This document shows, in pieces, positions 8,554 to 19,100 of a stretch of DNA of 43,314 nucleotides. The notes below the pieces were generated by a model, which saw only the letters and a program-made list of their open reading frames with translations, was not told the DNA's origin and did no database searches. This DNA is from JBAXLO01 sp037134755. GTDB taxonomy: Bacteria > Bacteroidota > Bacteroidia > Bacteroidales > JACABE01. Location of the stretch: NCBI GenBank assembly GCA_037134755.1, contig JBAXLO010000009.1, positions 1-43,314 of the forward strand. The letters are read 5' to 3'. How positions within the stretch are numbered: the first letter of the stretch is position 1; every line of letters begins with the position of its first letter. The translations under genes and the position numbers were made by a program.

Positions 8554-9350
8554 TTAATATCGTTGAATTCCTCTTCTAATAGATTCTTAAGCTGGGCCGG
8601 TTGAATATCATTTGTTAACTGACCCATTTTACAATAAGAAATCTTCCCTGTTTGTTCTGATACAACTATAGTAATAGCATCCGATTGTTCAGTAATACCA
8701 ATAGCCGACCGATGTCGTAGCCCAAGATCATTAGAGATATTCCTATTGCCTGATACAGGTAAAATACATTTAGCAGCTCTAATCTTATTATCAATAATAA
8801 TCATAGCTCCATCATGAAGGGGATTGTTTTTATAAAAGACAGTCTCAATTAAGGGTGTCGAAATAGAGGCATCAAGCATTATACCTGTGTTAACAAATGT
8901 TTGTAATTCATTTTTACGGGCAATTACTATTAGTGCTCCTGTTTTATTATTACTCATCCGCTGACAGGCTTGCAGGATAGGATCAATACTTAAGATGTTT
9001 TCATTAAGAAGATTTATCTTCCAGAACATAAATCGTCTAGGTTTCTTACGAATAAAACCCGGTGTGCCTAGTAGCAACAGAAACCTTCTAATCTCAGGCT
9101 GAAATACTACTATCAAAGCTATAACACCTACACTTATAAACTGCCCTAGTATTTCGGAGAGCAAAGTCATTTCTAAAGCTCTAACCAACTTCCATATTAA
9201 ATAGATGGCTAGTATCCCAACAAAGATATTGATAGCTGCGGTGCCTCTTATAAGTTTATATAGTTCGTAAAACAGGTAGGCTACCAATAATATATCTACT
9301 AAATCAAGTAAAGATAATTTGGGCAAACCTGTTATTAATAATAAAGACAT
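8550..9350 (-). CDS. cdaA: Diadenylate cyclase CdaA (c-di-AMP synthase)
   Basis: This 266-residue membrane protein makes cyclic di-AMP from two ATP. The N-terminal third (about residues 10-75) has three hydrophobic helices. The DAC domain follows, with the catalytic motif D180-G181-A182 in NPLHDGAMII and R212-H213-R214 in LGLRHRSAIG, both intact. The length and layout match CdaA/DacA. It begins 30 bp after the glnA stop on the same strand, so the two are probably one transcript. I do not see the glmM or ybbR genes that flank cdaA in Firmicutes. Its 3' end overlaps that of rnz tail to tail, so the two mRNAs would be antisense where they extend past the stops. Confidence 0.97.
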   Translation of the reverse strand: MSLLLITGLPKLSLLDLVDILLVAYLFYELYKLIRGTAAINIFVGILAIYLIWKLVRALEMTLLSEILGQFISVGVIALIVVFQPEIRRFLLLLGTPGFIRKKPRRFMFWKINLLNENILSIDPILQACQRMSNNKTGALIVIARKNELQTFVNTGIMLDASISTPLIETVFYKNNPLHDGAMIIIDNKIRAAKCILPVSGNRNISNDLGLRHRSAIGITEQSDAITIVVSEQTGKISYCKMGQLTNDIQPAQLKNLLEEEFNDIN

Positions 9351-9380
9351 TTGTTAAGGTATTAGTGTGCTAATAACAAT

Positions 9381-10883
9381 CTAACCACAATGGAAATACT
9401 TATCTACAAGCTTAAGTATTCTTGTTTTGTCGCTTCTTATTTCTTCACGTAAGTGACCATCTTTATAGTCTTTTAATTTCTTTATTGTTCCATCAATCAT
9501 TGCCTTGCTGAACACTCCATACTTTTCGTATATAGCACGTTGTTGTTCTAATCTATCGGCACTTTCCACGCATGAAGCAGGAAGATGATCCAGATTACCT
9601 GCTATGTCTTTATGCTCATCGTTGAAGATGTTTACATCTACGTAAGTATCTTTAGCAAACTGTAATGCATTCTCCATTTCGAAACCATGACGGGCAGCAA
9701 CAGTTAAACCTGCAAGCAATAAGTAGATATCAGCCGAACCATCAGGACATCTAAACTCTACAGTTTGTTTGTGAGAAAAGTCAATAGCTTTATCTTCTTC
9801 AAGTGGATTAGCATGTTTGGCAAGATTAATCTTCTTAGTCCAACCTAGAGGAACTCTTACAAGAACAGAACGGTTGCGATCACCCCAACAGATATTTGTA
9901 GGTGCTTCCTGATGTGGTACCAAACGGAAATAAGAAGCAGGATTAGTATTGCCAAAAGCAGTAAGAGATGGCGCCAACGTTAAGTAACCTGCTATTGCTT
10001 TTTTAGCTATCTCGGTAAGTTTGCCATCAGCAATCATCATGTTTTTACCATCTTTCATCAGTCGGGTGTGGATATGCATACCGCTACCGGCTTTGCCCAC
10101 AGTTATCTTAGGAGCAAATGTAATATTAACACCATACTTATAAGCTAAAGTACGTAATATCCATTTTGCAATCAGTAGCTGGTCGGCGGCTTCCTCTAAT
10201 GGCACAGGGCTGAACTCTATCTCATTCTGCTCATACATCAAACCATCGGCTGTAAAGTTTCCCACTTCGGAGTGACCATACTTAATAACTCCTCCGGTTG
10301 TTGCTATTGCAAGCATCGACTCGGTGCGAAGTTGTTCGAATTTAGAGAACGGACTTGATTCATGATAACCTTTTTGATCATCAGCCAGGAATAAATCTTC
10401 TTTGGTACTAATAACATAGTATTCGAGTTCGCCCATCACCTCAAAGTTCAAACCTGTCTTTTCTTTCAACTCATTATGTGCCTTACACATTATATATTCA
10501 GGAGAACTCTCTAATGGATTCCCATCTTTATCATAATAAGAACAAAGAATATCTAGGGTAGGGATTTCAGTAAAAGGATTTACAAATGCTGTACGATAGC
10601 GTGGTACAACATAAAGATCGCTTGAAGCTGCATCCAGATGTTTAAATAAGCTGGAGCCATCCACACGCTCGCCACAACTAAGTATGGCATCCAGATGCTC
10701 GAGGTTAGTGATCACAAAATTCAGACTTTTTAGTCTGCCATCACCACCAACGTAGCGTAGGTTAAGCATTTCGATACCGTTATTCTCAATATAATTGATA
10801 AGATCAGCTTTTGTAAACTCCTTCGAAGGCTTCTGCAAGTACTGAACCAGTGGGTTCGGGTTTAATTTAATGTTATTATTCAT
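9381..10883 (-). CDS. glnA: Glutamine synthetase (type I-like)
   Basis: This 500-residue enzyme family forms glutamine from glutamate, ammonia and ATP. Catalytic-domain motifs are GSGMHIHTRL (ATP/glutamate binding), NPASYFRLVPHQEAPTNICW, DRNRSVLVRVPLGW and VEFRCPDGSADIYLLLAG. The length fits type I-like enzymes and is well below the about 700 residues of the GSIII form common in Bacteroides. I do not see the NLYDLPPE-type adenylylation site, so control by adenylylation is unlikely. An alternative would be a related gamma-glutamyl ligase, but the set of motifs favours true GS. It has its own promoter (10924-10953) and is followed at 30 bp by cdaA. Confidence 0.93.
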   Translation of the reverse strand: MNNNIKLNPNPLVQYLQKPSKEFTKADLINYIENNGIEMLNLRYVGGDGRLKSLNFVITNLEHLDAILSCGERVDGSSLFKHLDAASSDLYVVPRYRTAFVNPFTEIPTLDILCSYYDKDGNPLESSPEYIMCKAHNELKEKTGLNFEVMGELEYYVISTKEDLFLADDQKGYHESSPFSKFEQLRTESMLAIATTGGVIKYGHSEVGNFTADGLMYEQNEIEFSPVPLEEAADQLLIAKWILRTLAYKYGVNITFAPKITVGKAGSGMHIHTRLMKDGKNMMIADGKLTEIAKKAIAGYLTLAPSLTAFGNTNPASYFRLVPHQEAPTNICWGDRNRSVLVRVPLGWTKKINLAKHANPLEEDKAIDFSHKQTVEFRCPDGSADIYLLLAGLTVAARHGFEMENALQFAKDTYVDVNIFNDEHKDIAGNLDHLPASCVESADRLEQQRAIYEKYGVFSKAMIDGTIKKLKDYKDGHLREEIRSDKTRILKLVDKYFHCG

Positions 10884-10923
10884 AGCGCTTTAAGTTATAT
10901 ACATTCGTGTTGTTTTGGGGTGT

Positions 10924-10953
10924 CAAAGCTATGAATTTTTTTAATACCTACAA
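10924..10953 (-). promoter_or_regulatory. Bacteroidota-type promoter of the glnA-cdaA operon
   Basis: Read on the minus strand, TTG at 10953-10951 and TAGCTTTG at 10931-10924 (TAnnTTTG box) are 19 bp apart. The predicted start near 10917 leaves a leader of about 34 nt before the glnA ATG. Confidence 0.75.
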
Positions 10954-11028
10954 CACATTCATTCATATTTATTATATGCTTGTTGTTAATGCACCGACTT
11001 TGCATCTTTAATAAGAGAATAAAATGAT

Positions 11029-11051
11029 ATATTTAAAACTTCTTTAAATAT
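11029..11051 (-). terminator. Possible weak terminator hairpin after the T9SS protein gene
   Basis: ATATTTAAA (11029-11037) and TTTAAATAT (11043-11051) form a 9-bp stem with a 5-base loop, 17 bp past the stop codon of the upstream minus-strand gene. It contains only A-T pairs, so it may be inefficient. Confidence 0.3.
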
Positions 11052-11067
11052 AATGCTATACTAATGA

Positions 11068-12444
11068 TCAATGTACTACACTAAACTTAAGGGTTTGGAA
11101 ACTGTCATCACCTGTTGCTTTAAGCAAATAAATACCTCGTATAAATTCGGAGGTATCTAAAGTTAAATGATGTTCTCCTGAGTGTTGATAAGCATTTACT
11201 AGTTCTTTAATCTTCCTTCCGGTAATATCATACACATCTAAACTAAATTCTTGAGTCTTCTTTAAATAATAAGAAATAGTTATAGATAAGCTTGCAGGAC
11301 TTGGATATACAATAATATCACCACCTGTAAACACTCCTGTACCTGTATTGTAATGAACGAATACTTTTAGTATTGAAGTGTTGCTATTTCCACAAGTATT
11401 ATGACCTTTAACTTTGATAAAGCCCGATTGTGCATTATTGGAGTAGTTTACAGTGATACTGTTGGTAGTACTCGCACCAATTGCTCCTGAAGGCAGCTCC
11501 CATATATACGAATCTGCACCAGCTATTACAGGCACTGTATAAGTAACATTCTGTTGACCTTGACTAACATTTATATTTCCTGTTATGGTACCAGATGGAC
11601 CTGGGATAGTTGGATGCACAGTTACAACAGTTGTATATATAGGACTGATATGAGTACCTTCAACAATAAAACAAGTATAGTTTCCCGACATTGCAGGACT
11701 TGCATTAGGAATAATAGGGTTTTGTAGATAGGATGTCCAACCATTGGGGCCTGTCCAACTATAATTTGCACCAATAACATTCTCAGCAAATAACTTTAAA
11801 GTATCTCCCACACATAATGGACTATTACTATAAGCTGGTTCTTGAAATACATTACAATCTGTTGTGCCTGCTCCGGGCTGACCGGCATTTGTTTGAGTGA
11901 AAACAAAATTACATGGTGTATTTTCATAGTTTGTAATTAATAACATGTAATATTGTCCAGTAACAGCACCATAAATATGACAATTTTCGAATCCATAAGA
12001 GCTACTACTGCAATCAACAATATTACCGGAAGGATAAAAATTAGGAATAGAACATGCCCCAATATTATCCGGACAAGTGCCAGCAGCACAAATATTACCG
12101 TTACAGTTGCCAGTTAATAATGAATATGCACATGCAAAATAAGGCAAAGTAAAAGGTCCCCAACAAATAAAATCAATATCATTAAATGGAGATGTTGAAA
12201 TATGTATTACAAAGTCCCCCGGATTAGCTACCTTCATATAATAATATGATGGATTTGGTGCCCAATCCAAACATCCAAAGTTTGGATATGCCGGCATTGG
12301 ATCAGGGTCAGGAATATCGGTTGTAGCAGGATAAACATTAGTTGAACCTATGCAAAAAGGCTTTGCTGTACTACAATCAGTGCCTTGCCCAGATAATCTA
12401 ATAAAGATAAAAAATGTAAATAAGAAGATAATTGTCTTTTTCAT
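11068..12444 (-). CDS. Secreted protein with PKD-like domain and T9SS type A sorting domain
   Basis: This 458-residue protein has a signal peptide (MKKTIIFLFTFFIFIRLSGQ). A Cys-rich N-terminal half of unknown function (many Cys between residues 24 and 190) follows, then an Ig-like segment (SPLCVGDTLKLFAEN..YSWTGPNGW), then one PKD-like module (YIWELPSGAIGASTTNSITV..IKVKGHNTCGN) at about residues 285-365. The C-terminal domain at about 380-458 (VYPSPASLSITI, DVYDITGRKIKEL, GIYLLKATG) is the T9SS type A signal that directs outer-membrane translocation and surface attachment. The same PKD-like module occurs eight times in protein C of this window. A -7 box lies about 55 bp upstream. The function is probably adhesion or structure, but no catalytic domain is recognised. 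Confidence 0.9.
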   Translation of the reverse strand: MKKTIIFLFTFFIFIRLSGQGTDCSTAKPFCIGSTNVYPATTDIPDPDPMPAYPNFGCLDWAPNPSYYYMKVANPGDFVIHISTSPFNDIDFICWGPFTLPYFACAYSLLTGNCNGNICAAGTCPDNIGACSIPNFYPSGNIVDCSSSSYGFENCHIYGAVTGQYYMLLITNYENTPCNFVFTQTNAGQPGAGTTDCNVFQEPAYSNSPLCVGDTLKLFAENVIGANYSWTGPNGWTSYLQNPIIPNASPAMSGNYTCFIVEGTHISPIYTTVVTVHPTIPGPSGTITGNINVSQGQQNVTYTVPVIAGADSYIWELPSGAIGASTTNSITVNYSNNAQSGFIKVKGHNTCGNSNTSILKVFVHYNTGTGVFTGGDIIVYPSPASLSITISYYLKKTQEFSLDVYDITGRKIKELVNAYQHSGEHHLTLDTSEFIRGIYLLKATGDDSFQTLKFSVVH

Positions 12445-12498
12445 GATAAAGAGTTTTTAATGTTTCATACAGAATAATAAAAAACTACTTTGGTAAGA

Positions 12499-12506
12499 CA
12501 AATTTA
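12499..12506 (-). promoter_or_regulatory. Probable -7 box of the T9SS protein gene
   Basis: On the minus strand TAAATTTG matches TAnnTTTG about 55 bp before the ATG. No clear TTG element is seen 19-21 bp further upstream, so this is half a promoter signature. The same TAAATTTG with similar flanks precedes the beta-helix protein gene at 42450-42457. Confidence 0.4.
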
Positions 12507-12667
12507 TTTAACTTAAAGTTGCCTGAAGAAAAAATATAATTGGGAATAAGTTATTGCTTTTTTGTAAAATGACATCATTTCTTACGATAGCTTTTTGCAC
12601 AAATTCTATCTTATTTCTTATGAATAGCAAGGCATTCGCTATAAATGGGTTTGTGCAACACATACGT

Positions 12668-12940
12668 GTGTTCGTGTCATTAACACGTGTGTTCGTATCA
12701 CACACACACGTGTTCGTGACACACGCCCGTGTGTTCGTATCACGCACCCGTGTGTTCGTATCACACACACGCGTGTTCGTGTCATCCACACACGTGTTCG
12801 TATCACGCACACACGTGTTCGTGTCACACACAGACGTGTTCGTGTCACACACAGACGTGTTCGTATCACACACAGACGTGTTCGTGCCATGCACAGACGT
12901 GTTCGTATCACGCACCCACGTGTTCGTGACAAACATCCGT
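12668..12940. repeat. Array 2: tandem array of 21-bp units (12 full copies plus a partial)
   Basis: Units begin with GTGTTCGT at 12668 and every 21 bp up to 12920. The first 8 bases are invariant and the following 13 are a variable, CA-rich tail such as GTCACACACAGAC, ATCACGCACCCAC or GACACACGCCCGT. No indel breaks the pitch. Because 21 is divisible by three, frames stay open on both strands (12508-12990 minus; 12554-12955 plus) and would give heptapeptide repeats such as VFVSHTD. Two strands with equally open frames argue against a protein. The composition is far more GC-rich than its surroundings. Confidence 0.92.
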
Positions 12941-13000
12941 TTTTTAAGCTTGTAACTCCATTTTATCATTAATATTAACAACTTATACAATAATAAAACA

Positions 13001-13034
13001 AAAGACCTTCACCAACTAAATGATGAAGGTCTTT
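13001..13034. terminator. Bidirectional terminator between array 2 and gene A
   Basis: AAAGACCTTCA (13001-13011) and TGAAGGTCTTT (13024-13034) form a perfect 11-bp stem with a 12-base loop. A run of eight T follows on the plus strand, so it would stop transcripts leaving array 2 rightward. On the minus strand it lies about 130 bp past gene A. Confidence 0.85.
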
Positions 13035-13047
13035 TTTTTATATCCAT

Positions 13048-13140
13048 CCTGACAGGTTTTCTTATCCTGTCAGGTTTAAATCTAATAGGCTATTATACCT
13101 GTCAGGACGGAAATCTTACAGGACGGAAAAACCTGTCAGG
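13048..13140. repeat. Cluster of four CCTGWCAGG inverted and direct repeats
   Basis: CCTGACAGG at 13048 pairs perfectly with CCTGTCAGG at 13066 across a 9-base spacer. Two more CCTGTCAGG copies lie at 13098 and 13132, and the direct repeat CAGGACGGAAA lies at 13103 and 13119. The cluster sits 20 bp beyond the stop codon of gene A. It is a REP-like element unrelated in sequence to the palindromes of the RAYT. Confidence 0.75.
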
Positions 13141-13160
13141 AAAGATATCATAAGCTTTCT

Positions 13161-16100
13161 TTACTTTTTCTTTAGATAAGAGAAAGGATTAATGATATTA
13201 GCTCCAAGATTTGCATTGTTATAAGCCAATCCATAATCTTGAGAATCTAAATTTCCGTTTCCATCAATATCGCATATAACATAGCCATTATTAACAGTTG
13301 GATCATCTGAATTTGCAGCTACGTAAATAATAGTTGCATCTGAAGATTCAAGATTTCCATTTTGATTAACATCTCCACCCCAAATCCATGCATGCGTTCC
13401 ATCTTGTAACATACCGTTATCAAAAGCAAACTGAGAAATATAATTATAGAAATCATATTTAACGGTATCAGATGAAAAATCAACTGAATCACTCCAGGTT
13501 TCTATACTATTTCTATGTTTAATTTCTATATAATGGTATCCGGTTATTCCTGCTGATAATGAAATTGTAATTAATCCATTATTATTTAAATTAACTCCAT
13601 AAAAGACAGTATCAATAGAAAATGAAGAAACAACATCAGCAGTAATATTCGTTTTTCTAATCAAAACCATTAAAGTATCAACAGTAGTTCCCGAGAAATT
13701 TTTAAATAAATCTCCGCTATCCCAGTTTATTCCAAGTGTTTGATTCATTAATCCAGTAGAAGTGTTGTAATATTCCTGAAGCATTGCAATAACTTTTAAA
13801 GTTTTATTTGTTACTGGAGGAGGAAGCGTAGTTGCATTACCTGTTAATGGTAATGTAGTTAAATATACAGGACTGCCTGAACATAATGTAGAATTAGCTG
13901 CAAATACATAATAATAATATGGTGTATTCCAAAGAAGACCGGCATCGGAAATTGTAGTTCCTGTCTGATATGCCAAAACAGTTCCTCCACCAAAAGGATC
14001 ATTGGCATTATATGTTGTTCCGTTAAAAGGAGTAGCACTAAGAGTGTTTAATGTGCTTTTTATTATCAAATAATGATCAGCACTTATAGAAGGCGTGAAA
14101 GAACCATTAATAGTAGTTGTTCCAGGAGCTAAAAGTATATCAGTAGGTTGAGCTGTAGGTGTAGCATAAGTTACTGTAGCAATAGATGAGTAAGCTGGTG
14201 TACATGCACCACTGGTAACTACAGCCCTATAATAAGTTGTAGCTGTTAGATTTGGGGTAGTGTAAGTAGCAGTTGTTTCTCCACTACCGCCGGTAACATT
14301 AGCCCAAGCAGTACTTCCATCCTGAGATTGTTGCCATTGAATAGTTCCGTTATATGCTGTTAAAGCTATAGTAGTATTGCTGCCATAGCATAATATAGGT
14401 GTTGTGGCTGTGGCTGTTCCTCCTTCTGAATTATTAACTATTACAGTTGTATTATTTGAAGCTTTACAACCATAAGTATTTGTTGCTGTAACTGTATATT
14501 GCGTATTTACATTTGGAGTTACTCCTGTTGGGTTTTGAATAGATGATGTAAATCCGACTGGTGTAGATGTCCATGCATAGGTTGGAGGAACAGCTGTTCC
14601 TCCTGTAATTGAAACGTCATCTACATATAAGTTCCACATTGTAGCAGCAGAATAACAATTAAATCCAAAATAATAAGTTCCTGAAGTTGTAGGTGTAAAT
14701 GTAGCTGTACCTTGTGCATAAGTTGTATTTGTAAGACTTGCTCCACCATTGCAATCCCATAATGTAGAAGTTTGCCCTGCAACAGTAGCAGCAGTACCAA
14801 CAGTTATTTTTAGCTTTTCAGGATAGCTGGCTGAATAAACTCTATACCAGAAAGAGATAGTATATTGAGTTCCGGCAGTTAGAGATAAGCCTGAAGTTAT
14901 ACCCCAAGCATTAGCTGCATAAGTATTATAAACATAAGTCATAGCGTTTGTTCCGGTATGTGGATAAGTTGTAGCAGTTGACCATGAGTTACCACTTCCT
15001 GCATTAATAAAAGTCCATGTTGATGGTAAACCTGATTCAAAACCTTCGGTAAAATTAAGAACATTGCTTACATTTGAAGTTGCAGATGATGTTAAATTAA
15101 TAGAACTACCTTGACAGATAGTACTACTTGATGCAGTAGCTGTAACTGAAGTTGGTATTGGATTAACTGTAACAGTTGATGTGGCAATATTGGCACATAA
15201 AGCAGCATTACTTGCATTACAAGTATAGGTGGTAACACCGGTTGTTGCAGATTTTACGTAAACAGTTGATGCATTTGTGCCTGTATAAGGTATAGTAGCA
15301 GATGAATCGGTATATATACTAGTAGTAGGAGACCATATATACGAATTATAATCTGTTAAAGTAGAAGTTACGCTTAATGATGCAATTGCATTCTGGCAAA
15401 CATTCTGATTACCTGTAATAGTTAATGCCGGAGCTGGACTTATAGTAGCAATAACGGGTGTACGTGGACTTGAGCAAGTTGTTCCAGTTGTAACTGACCA
15501 ATTGTAGAAATAGTATCGTGACCCGGAAGTTATATTGTTCCCATCTAAAGTATTACCTGTAATTGAAAATCCATTACTTGTAGATGGGTAAGTATAAGTT
15601 CCTACACTACCACGATATATTGCAATATCATAGTAAAGTTGCCATCCTGTAGAACCGGCAGGTACAGAAAAACCAAGAGTAAGTGCCTTTTTTACAGTAG
15701 TACTTATATCACCGGATACTATTGTAAAAGCGCGTGTATCAACAACAGTTCCTGAAGCATTTTTTAATGAAATTGTTAAAGTACCGGCTGTTGAAGGATA
15801 AATATCAACTGAATTAATTGTTGCTGCAGATGTAGTTGAAAAATACATTCCATAAGCTCCTAAAGAAGATAAATTAGTAGATAAATCATTTGCTAATCCA
15901 ACATTAAAGGTAGTGAAATTTCCTGTTTCAGCATCCACGAAATATTTAGTTGTAGAACTGATAACAGGAGTAATAAATGTAGATCCTGTGCCTATAGAAG
16001 TATTCGTTAATGAATCAGCATACCATTTTATTGTTCCTGAAGATGCAGAAGCTTTTAAAGTATCTACTCCGGTTCCACATCTGGTGGTAGAGGATGCCGA

Positions 16101-19100
16101 AGTAATATTGTTAGTAAAAGTAACTTCTACAGTATTTGAATTAGCTGATGTACACCCACTATTGGATACAACAGCCATATAAAAGGTTGTTGCCGGTAGT
16201 GGGATAGGAGTTGAATAGGTAGCAGTATTTGCTCCACTTCCACCGATAACATTTGTCCATCCAGTGCTACCATCAGCCGATTGTTGCCATTGTATAGTTC
16301 CGGTATATCCGCTTAATGTTATTGTGGTTCCTAAACCGTAGCATAAATTTGTTGCTGTGGCATTAGCTGTGCCACCTACCGTTGGAGTGTTAATGATAAT
16401 TGCAGCACTACTTGGCGTACCCCAACATCCGGCTGCTGATTGAGCCCTGAAATAATAAGTGCCAGATTGTGTTATGATTTGTGAACTAGATGGTGTTGTA
16501 GTTAAAGTCCCGGTTGCTAATGTGCTTTCCCAATATATTGTTCCTCCTGTTCCACCACCTGCTTGTAATGTAGTATAGCTACAATAGGTGCCAGGGCTTG
16601 CAACCGTAACCGGTGAAGGAAGAGGATTAATTTTTACAGTTGCAACTGTAGAATATACCGGAAGACATCCTGCACTTGTACTAACAGCCATATAATAAGT
16701 TGTTATGTTTAGGGCTGGTGTGGAGTATGTCGTAGTTGTTGCCCCATTACCACCGACAACATTTACCCAGTTAAGACTATCTGTTGACTGTTGCCATTGA
16801 ATACTACCGGTAGCTCCGGTTAATGTGACAGTAGTTCCGGTTCCTCCACAGAAACCTGAAGCAGTAGCGATAGCAGTACCACCTGATGGTGGAGCATTAA
16901 CTGTAAGTGGTGTTGATGCTGTATTTGAACAGTTACCATCATTATAGGTGTAAACAACCGTTACTGTCCCTAATGTATTACCTGTTACAATTCCATCTTG
17001 TATTATAGTTGCTGTACCTGTGCCGGGTGTAATTGACCATATACCACCGGCTGTTGCATCTGTAAATGCAGGTGTTGTGCCATTAAGACATACTCCAGCT
17101 GAGCCTCCGCTTATTGCTCCAATTGTGGGCAATTGATTTATTATTATAGGATCAGATGCAACAGTATTAGTACTCCAGCAAGCACCATTGAATTCTCTTG
17201 CATAATAAATACCTGATGTAGTAACAGGATAAGACGCTGTTGTTGATGCAGTAGTAGCAGTGCCGTTAAGTGCAGTTTCCCAATAAATAGATGAGGATGG
17301 TGAGCTATATGATAATGTTGTATTAACACAAGCCGGATTTGCCGAAGGTGTTATAGTGCCACCTGTAAAATCAAAGGAAGTAGGGAAAATTACTGTTGTA
17401 GCATTAGACGAGGTTAGTGTAGCTGCTCTACAACCATTACTATTTGTATAATTAATAGTAACAGTATTGCTGATGTTAGTTAAATATTGTAAGGTTACCG
17501 TATTACTTGTACTTGTACCTCCTGATATTATATTATAATCGATACCCGACACTCCTGAATAACCCCAAACATAATTTGTCATTCCTGTTTGAGTTGTATA
17601 AATTGCATTTGTACTAATACATGTATTAGCTCCAGATTGGGTTGTAAAAGTCACTGTTGGCAGTGCATTCACTACAACACTTATTGCATGAGTACTTGAG
17701 AACCCAATTGCATTAGTAACAGTCAAAGTTCCATTATAGGTTGCTGCCGGAAGTGAAGCAGGAATATTTATCCCAGTCATGGTTCCACCACCTGATAAGA
17801 AAGCAAATGTAGTTAGACTTTGATCACTTAAACCTGCAGTATGTGCTGCTGCATTCCAAGCTATTGAATAAGAAATAGGATTATTAACAGTAGCAGTATA
17901 TACTAAAGTTGTAGTTTGTGGACTACTAATTGAGCAGACGGCTAAAGCATTTCCACTTGTTGTAATTACTGGATTTAAAAATTCATCAGCTCCAATAGTA
18001 GGTGTAGTTAATGATCTTGTCTGACCATAAATATCTAAAGTAACATTTGAAACCGAAGTCCCAACGTTTAATGCTGTATTCGTAATGTGTGGATCACCAG
18101 TAGTAGTAAAGTTAGGGTTTGCTGAGATAGAATGAGCATCATATCCATAACCACTAGCTTTCCATAGTGAGATTGTTGCATAAGTACTAGCTGTAGTTGT
18201 TGGTGTGTAACTTAATAAAGTAGTATATGTTGAGTATAGATCATTATAATCCATTGTTAAATTTACAGGAGCAGTATAAGAGCCATTGGTTCCAGCTATA
18301 TTCACTGCCGGTCCATTACCTGTATTATATACTATATTATCATTAAAGATATCATTCGACCATGTTCCATAATAGGATCCAAAATGAAAAGTACCATAAG
18401 CAGAACCTGCACTACTGACAAATGTATTAAATACATATTTTACATAACTTTGACCACATAGATCAGTACCCCAAGCAGTGCTGCCAGCAGAATAGAAATA
18501 ATTGTTATAAACCAAAGCTTCGCTTCCTGTTCCAACTCCTGCACAACTGTAATAAGCAGAAAAAGCCATCCCTGTTCCAAGATTCTTTATAGTATTATCA
18601 TGGATCTTCCACAATCCACTCAAATAATCAATCCATAAGCAAGTTGCAGTACTACCTGATGGTACTGTAATTGTATTATAGCCAAAATTAAAGGCAGCAA
18701 GGTCTCCAAGTTGAACACATTTTGCAACCCCTGATGTTCCTCCGTTAAAAGTATTGTTAGTAATAGTAATCCCTGTATTATTTGTAGAAGCTGTAGATGG
18801 ATAAAAATACAAACTATAACTTCCATTATTAATTACATTGTGATCAAGTGTTATATTTGTATATGAATAACCTGTAATTGTAACAATTGCTGCTAATGGA
18901 AATGGAGTGGCATCAGTTCCTGCATTTTTACCATTTATTATGCAATTTAATACATTTACATTATTAGTACTGTTAGTAAAAACTATCGCATTAGCATAAG
19001 TAGCGTTTGTTGCACTTATTGTCATTGATTTAAAAGTAATATATTGTGCACCGTTAAATCTAACAACATAATTAGCACTTGTTGTACTATTAGCATAAGT

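Noticed and set aside
12668..12940. CRISPR array
   Set aside because: The repeats are only 8 conserved bases with 13-base tails, far below CRISPR repeat and spacer lengths, and there are no cas genes.
12508..12990. Open frames on both strands across array 2 (160 aa minus, 133 aa plus)
   Set aside because: The 21-bp unit keeps all frames equally open. There is no signal, domain or ribosome binding site, and the opposite strand is just as open.
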